Shown: positions 5,986-7,714 of the stretch, one piece after another
Layout: every line of letters starts with the position of its first letter
How positions within the stretch are numbered: position 1 is the stretch's first letter
DNA from: Burkholderiaceae bacterium
Lineage (GTDB): Bacteria; Pseudomonadota; Gammaproteobacteria; Burkholderiales; Burkholderiaceae
Reading direction: 5' to 3'
NCBI GenBank assembly: GCA_017997515.1
Contig: JAGOEY010000034.1
Coordinates: forward strand, 1-7,714
DNA length: 7,714 nt
Made by a program: the position numbers and the translations under genes
Notes under the pieces: model-generated
What the model was told of the DNA's origin: nothing
Seen by the model: only the letters and a program-made list of their open reading frames with translations
The model's database searches: none

Positions 5986-6699
5986 TTACTTGATCGCGCC
6001 AAATACCTTTTTCAGCACGGCGCTGCCGCTGCCAACCGGGTCCTGGCGGATCTTCTTTTCTTCTTCCGCAATCATCAGGAACAGGCCGTCCAGCGCCTTG
6101 CCGGTCACGTACTGCTGGATGTTGGCGTCTTCTTTTTTCAGCAAACCCATGCTGGCAGCTTTGCCTGCGATGTTGTTGTACTGGCTCGCCAGACCGGTTT
6201 TTTCGGTGGCCTGCGTCACCACGGGCAAAAATTGCGCGGCCAGCGGTGCGCGGGTCTTGGCTGAAAAGAAGTCTGTGGCCGCTGTGTCACCGCCGGCCAG
6301 GATGTTCTTGGCGTCGGTGACACTCATCGACTTCACGGCATCCACCAGCAGCTTGCTGGCCATCGGCACCGCCTGCTCTGCGGCCCGGTTCATGGTGGTC
6401 ACGAGTTCGTCGATGCGTTTGCCCTGGCCCAGGGTGCGCATGAGTTTGGCCGCATCTTCGAGGTACCCCGGCAAAGGAATGCGAACTTTTGGGTTCCCAA
6501 GGAATCCATCTGTCTTGCCCAGTACACCCACCGCGGCAAGCGCCCCTTTTTCCAGCGCAACCTTGACGCCCTGCGACGCGTCGGCGCTCGTCAAATCGGC
6601 CAGCCCCAGCGCATGGGCCGAGGTGGCGGGAACCAGTGGGGCCATGGCCATGCCCCCCAGCACCGATGTCAAAGCGGAATTAAACTTGCGACGATCCAT
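5986..6699 (-). CDS. DUF4197 domain-containing exported protein
   Basis: The product has 237 residues. It begins MDRRKF, then a hydrophobic segment and a signal-peptidase site at SAHA (cleavage after residue 30), so the mature protein is probably periplasmic. The adjacent Arg pair with Phe (RRKF) gives the signal some Tat character, but it lacks the full S/T-RRxFLK motif, so Sec and Tat cannot be told apart. The mature domain starts GLADLTSADASQGVKVALEK and has IPLPGYLEDAAKLMRTLGQG, FLPVVTQATEKTGL and a C-terminal block YVTGKALDGLFLMIAEEEKKIRQDP, which I recognise as the DUF4197 pattern; the function of this family is not established. It is head to head with the thioredoxin-like gene, 15 bp between starts. 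A TATAAC hexamer at 6730-6735, inside that neighbour, could be its -10. Confidence 0.88.
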   Translation of the reverse strand: MDRRKFNSALTSVLGGMAMAPLVPATSAHALGLADLTSADASQGVKVALEKGALAAVGVLGKTDGFLGNPKVRIPLPGYLEDAAKLMRTLGQGKRIDELVTTMNRAAEQAVPMASKLLVDAVKSMSVTDAKNILAGGDTAATDFFSAKTRAPLAAQFLPVVTQATEKTGLASQYNNIAGKAASMGLLKKEDANIQQYVTGKALDGLFLMIAEEEKKIRQDPVGSGSAVLKKVFGAIK

Positions 6700-6735
6700 G
6701 GAAGTCTTTCAAAAATGAAACGTGTTCTGGTTATA
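6681..6735. promoter_or_regulatory. Overlapping divergent promoter candidates between DUF4197 and tlpA-like genes
   Basis: Only 15 bp (6700-6714) separate the two start codons, so each promoter must lie in the other gene. For the minus strand, TATAAC (6730-6735, five of six consensus matches) would start DUF4197 transcription near 6723. For the plus strand, TAAACT (6681-6686) would start the thioredoxin-like message near 6693. Neither has a good -35 element. GGAAG at 6700-6704, ten bases before the ATG at 6715, is the likely plus-strand ribosome-binding site. Confidence 0.35.
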
Positions 6736-7215
6736 GCCTCTGCCGCGGTCGCCGTGGTGGCCATCGTTGCAGGCGTGTTTTTCAGCACGGGTGCCACTGC
6801 AGCACCCGACTCTACCTTTGTCCTGCTGGACGGCTCCAAAAAAACCACCGCAGATCTGAAAGGCAAAGTGACGCTGGTGAATTTCTGGGCCACCAGCTGT
6901 GTCACCTGTGTCGCGGAGATGCCCAAGATCATCGACACCTACAACAAGTACCAGCCCAAAGGTTACGACACACTGGCTGTCGCCATGAGTTACGACCCCC
7001 CCAGCTACGTGGTGAACTTCACCGAAACCCGCAAACTGCCCTTCAAGGTGGCCATCGACAACACCGGCACCGTGGCGCAGGCCTGGGGTGACGTCAAGCT
7101 GACCCCCACCACCTACATCGTCAACAAACGCGGCGAGATCGTGAAACGCTACGTCGGTGAACCCAACTTCGACGAACTCCACCGCCTGATCGAGAAATTG
7201 CTGGCCGAAGCCTGA
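6715..7215 (+). CDS. TlpA/ResA-like membrane-anchored thioredoxin-fold protein
   Basis: The product has 166 residues and is a thiol-disulfide oxidoreductase expected to act in the periplasm. A basic start (MKR) and hydrophobic stretch (4-23) form a signal anchor or signal peptide; ATAAP at 27-31 could be a cleavage site. The thioredoxin fold follows: VTLVNFWATSCVTC gives the redox pair Cys62-Val-Thr-Cys65, preceded by Trp58. EMP at 68-70 and LTPTTYIV with the likely cis-Pro131 complete the active site. This resembles the TlpA/ResA/DsbE class, which reduces apocytochrome c cysteines or other periplasmic disulfides. A c-type cytochrome is nearby on the other strand, but no cytochrome c maturation cluster is seen, so the partner is unknown. 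The start at 6715 is preferred over upstream in-frame codons because it gives a proper signal sequence and follows GGAAG. A strong hairpin lies 20 bp after the stop. Confidence 0.92.
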   Translation: MKRVLVIASAAVAVVAIVAGVFFSTGATAAPDSTFVLLDGSKKTTADLKGKVTLVNFWATSCVTCVAEMPKIIDTYNKYQPKGYDTLAVAMSYDPPSYVVNFTETRKLPFKVAIDNTGTVAQAWGDVKLTPTTYIVNKRGEIVKRYVGEPNFDELHRLIEKLLAEA

Positions 7216-7234
7216 ACCGCAGGCAGGCAACACA

Positions 7235-7267
7235 AAAGGGCTGATTTCATAAAGAAATCAGCCCTTT
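7235..7267. terminator. Perfect 14-bp hairpin terminator downstream of the TlpA-like gene
   Basis: AAAGGGCTGATTTC (7235-7248) pairs perfectly with GAAATCAGCCCTTT (7254-7267) around the five-base loop ATAAA. It begins 20 bp after the stop codon. The flanking A run (four A at 7234-7237) and T run (three T at 7265-7267) are short but symmetric, so it may act on transcripts from both directions. Confidence 0.85.
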
Positions 7268-7290
7268 GCGCTTATGCAGCATCCGGATAA

Positions 7291-7321
7291 AGCTATCAAA
7301 TATATAGCAACAATCAGCTAT
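7291..7321. repeat. A+T-rich GCTAT/ATAGC repeat segment
   Basis: GCTAT (7292-7296), ATAGC (7304-7308) and GCTAT (7317-7321) alternate, so the central ATAGC can pair with either neighbour. The opening 10-mer AGCTATCAAA also occurs at 3026-3035 in the MFS gene. From memory this resembles short intergenic repeats frequent in Comamonadaceae; the copy number cannot be judged here. Confidence 0.5.
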
Positions 7322-7350
7322 TCCATCGTGCGAAGCGCGCAGCGCAAGCA

Positions 7351-7450
7351 CCCTTCCAGCAAACACCGTCGAACCGGCTCCGCCGGGCGACCGGTGTTGC
7401 CCCCTGCAAGGGGGTAGGCGTAGCGGAACGAAGTCCGCGAAGCCTGGGGG
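7351..7450 (-). repeat. Structured dispersed repeat, copy 2 (inverted relative to copy 1)
   Basis: The minus strand here aligns with 5861-5960 at 81 of 100 positions with no gaps. The same hairpins form, including CCCCCT/AGGGGG and a long one built from AACACC/GGTGTT, GTCG/CGAC and CCGGC/GCCGG around a GGA loop. Three pairs of this long hairpin differ from copy 1 by compensatory changes on both sides. It lies between the TlpA-like gene and the cytochrome gene, just before the cytochrome stop at 7464. Confidence 0.8.
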
Positions 7451-7463
7451 TGTGCACCTCTAC

Positions 7464-7714
7464 TCACCTTCCACGGAACGCGTCGTGGCAGGCTTTGCAA
7501 CTGCCTGCGGTGCTGCCAAATGCGGCCTTCAGGGTGTCGAGGTTGCCGGTCTTCGCGGCTGCCGCCAGCTTGACCGTTTCTGCCTGGAGTTTGTCGCTGT
7601 GTTCCTTGAACTTGGCCTGCTCTTTCCAGATTTCAGGCTTGGCCTTGCCCCCTTCGGTGCCTGCACCAAACCCGGCCCAGGGCAGCTTGGCCATGTCCGC
7701 CACGATGTCGGCGT
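7464..7714 (-). CDS. Cytochrome c'-type (class II) cytochrome, C-terminal part (5' end outside window)
   Basis: The frame runs from the right edge of the window to a TGA at 7464-7466 and encodes the last 82 or so residues. The haem-binding motif CKACH (7485-7499) lies near the very C-terminus, followed by DAFRGR. A C-terminal CxxCH on the last helix, followed by D-x-F/Y-R, is the hallmark of class II cytochromes c (cytochrome c'/c-556 family), four-helix-bundle periplasmic proteins of about 130 residues after signal removal. WKEQAKFKEHSDKLQAETVKLAAAAKTGNLDTLKAAFGSTAGSC fits helices 3 and 4 (shown here only in outline). The roles known in the family include electron transfer and NO binding; the N-terminal ligand region is not visible. 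A GTG at 7701-7703 is internal, since the frame continues past it. Confidence 0.88.
   Translation of the reverse strand, partial: ADIVADMAKLPWAGFGAGTEGGKAKPEIWKEQAKFKEHSDKLQAETVKLAAAAKTGNLDTLKAAFGSTAGSCKACHDAFRGR

Larger units (their letters stand above)
7216..7463. other. Convergent intergenic region with terminator and two repeat types
   Basis: These 248 bp between the TlpA-like gene and the cytochrome gene hold no credible gene. They contain, in order, the perfect hairpin at 7235-7267, an A+T-rich alternating GCTAT/ATAGC segment at 7291-7321, and copy 2 of the structured repeat at 7351-7450. Confidence 0.8.

Noticed and set aside
6613..6714. N-terminal extension of the TlpA-like protein to 6613
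   Set aside because: It would place 34 unrelated residues ahead of the signal anchor and overlaps the DUF4197 gene. The ATG at 6715 has GGAAG ten bases upstream.
5990..6718. A 242-codon plus-strand frame antisense to DUF4197
   Set aside because: It is almost entirely the complement of a recognised gene with a signal peptide and family motifs; the antisense product shows no domain.
6709..7233. A 174-codon minus-strand frame antisense to the TlpA-like gene
   Set aside because: Its Val/Gly/His-rich translation has no domain, while the plus strand has an intact thioredoxin active site.
5861..7450. Terminal inverted repeats of an insertion sequence or composite transposon
   Set aside because: The genes between are ordinary DUF4197 and TlpA-like genes with no transposase, and the repeats are internally folded elements rather than simple ends. 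No flanking target duplication was seen.
7318..7500. A 60-codon minus-strand frame in the last intergenic region
   Set aside because: It runs through the structured repeat and overlaps the cytochrome gene's haem region in another frame; no ribosome-binding site or protein features.
7701..7703. GTG as start codon of the cytochrome gene
   Set aside because: The frame continues to the window edge, and a start there would leave an 80-residue protein without a signal peptide, which a periplasmic c-type cytochrome needs.

Overview
The window looks like a chromosomal segment of a betaproteobacterium, most likely Comamonadaceae (Rhodoferax/Polaromonas/Acidovorax-like). The basis is high G+C coding sequence, a PTS locus of the EIIA(Man)-HPr-EI type found in Betaproteobacteria, a class II cytochrome c, a DUF4197 protein, and short dispersed repeats of a kind I associate with this family. 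No tRNA, rRNA, CRISPR array, transposase or phage gene is visible.

Layout. (1) 1-197 (+) is the C-terminal end of an EamA/DMT-type membrane transporter. (2) 219-4488 (-) is a compact five-gene run, read from right to left: a small predicted lipoprotein, an MFS transporter (ATGA overlap), EIIA(Man)-like protein, ptsH (32-nt overlap with EIIA) and ptsI. Phosphoryl transfer can be traced residue by residue: EI His213 to HPr His15 to EIIA His10. HPr also keeps Ser46. No EIIB or EIIC permease is present here, which fits the incomplete, regulatory PTS known in Betaproteobacteria. (3) 4489-4689 is a divergent intergenic region with two palindromes and weak promoter candidates. (4) 4690-5853 (+) encodes a protein shaped like a hybrid histidine kinase whose phospho-acceptor His and N-box Asn are missing, followed by a degenerate receiver-like domain. 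(5) 5986-6699 (-) DUF4197 and 6715-7215 (+) a TlpA/ResA-like thioredoxin are head to head with only 15 bp between their start codons. (6) 7464-7714 (-) is the C-terminal half of a cytochrome c'-type protein with a CKACH haem site.

The most notable non-coding signal is a 100-bp element present twice in opposite orientation (5861-5960 and 7351-7450, 81/100 identical without gaps). Each copy lies in the convergent gap at one edge of the DUF4197/TlpA pair. It folds into three consecutive hairpins. In the largest hairpin, three base pairs differ between the copies by paired, compensatory changes, so the fold itself appears to be maintained. A second, A+T-rich repeat type appears in the 7216-7463 gap and, apparently, inside the MFS coding sequence.

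All functional assignments rest on motif recognition and family knowledge. No database search was run.
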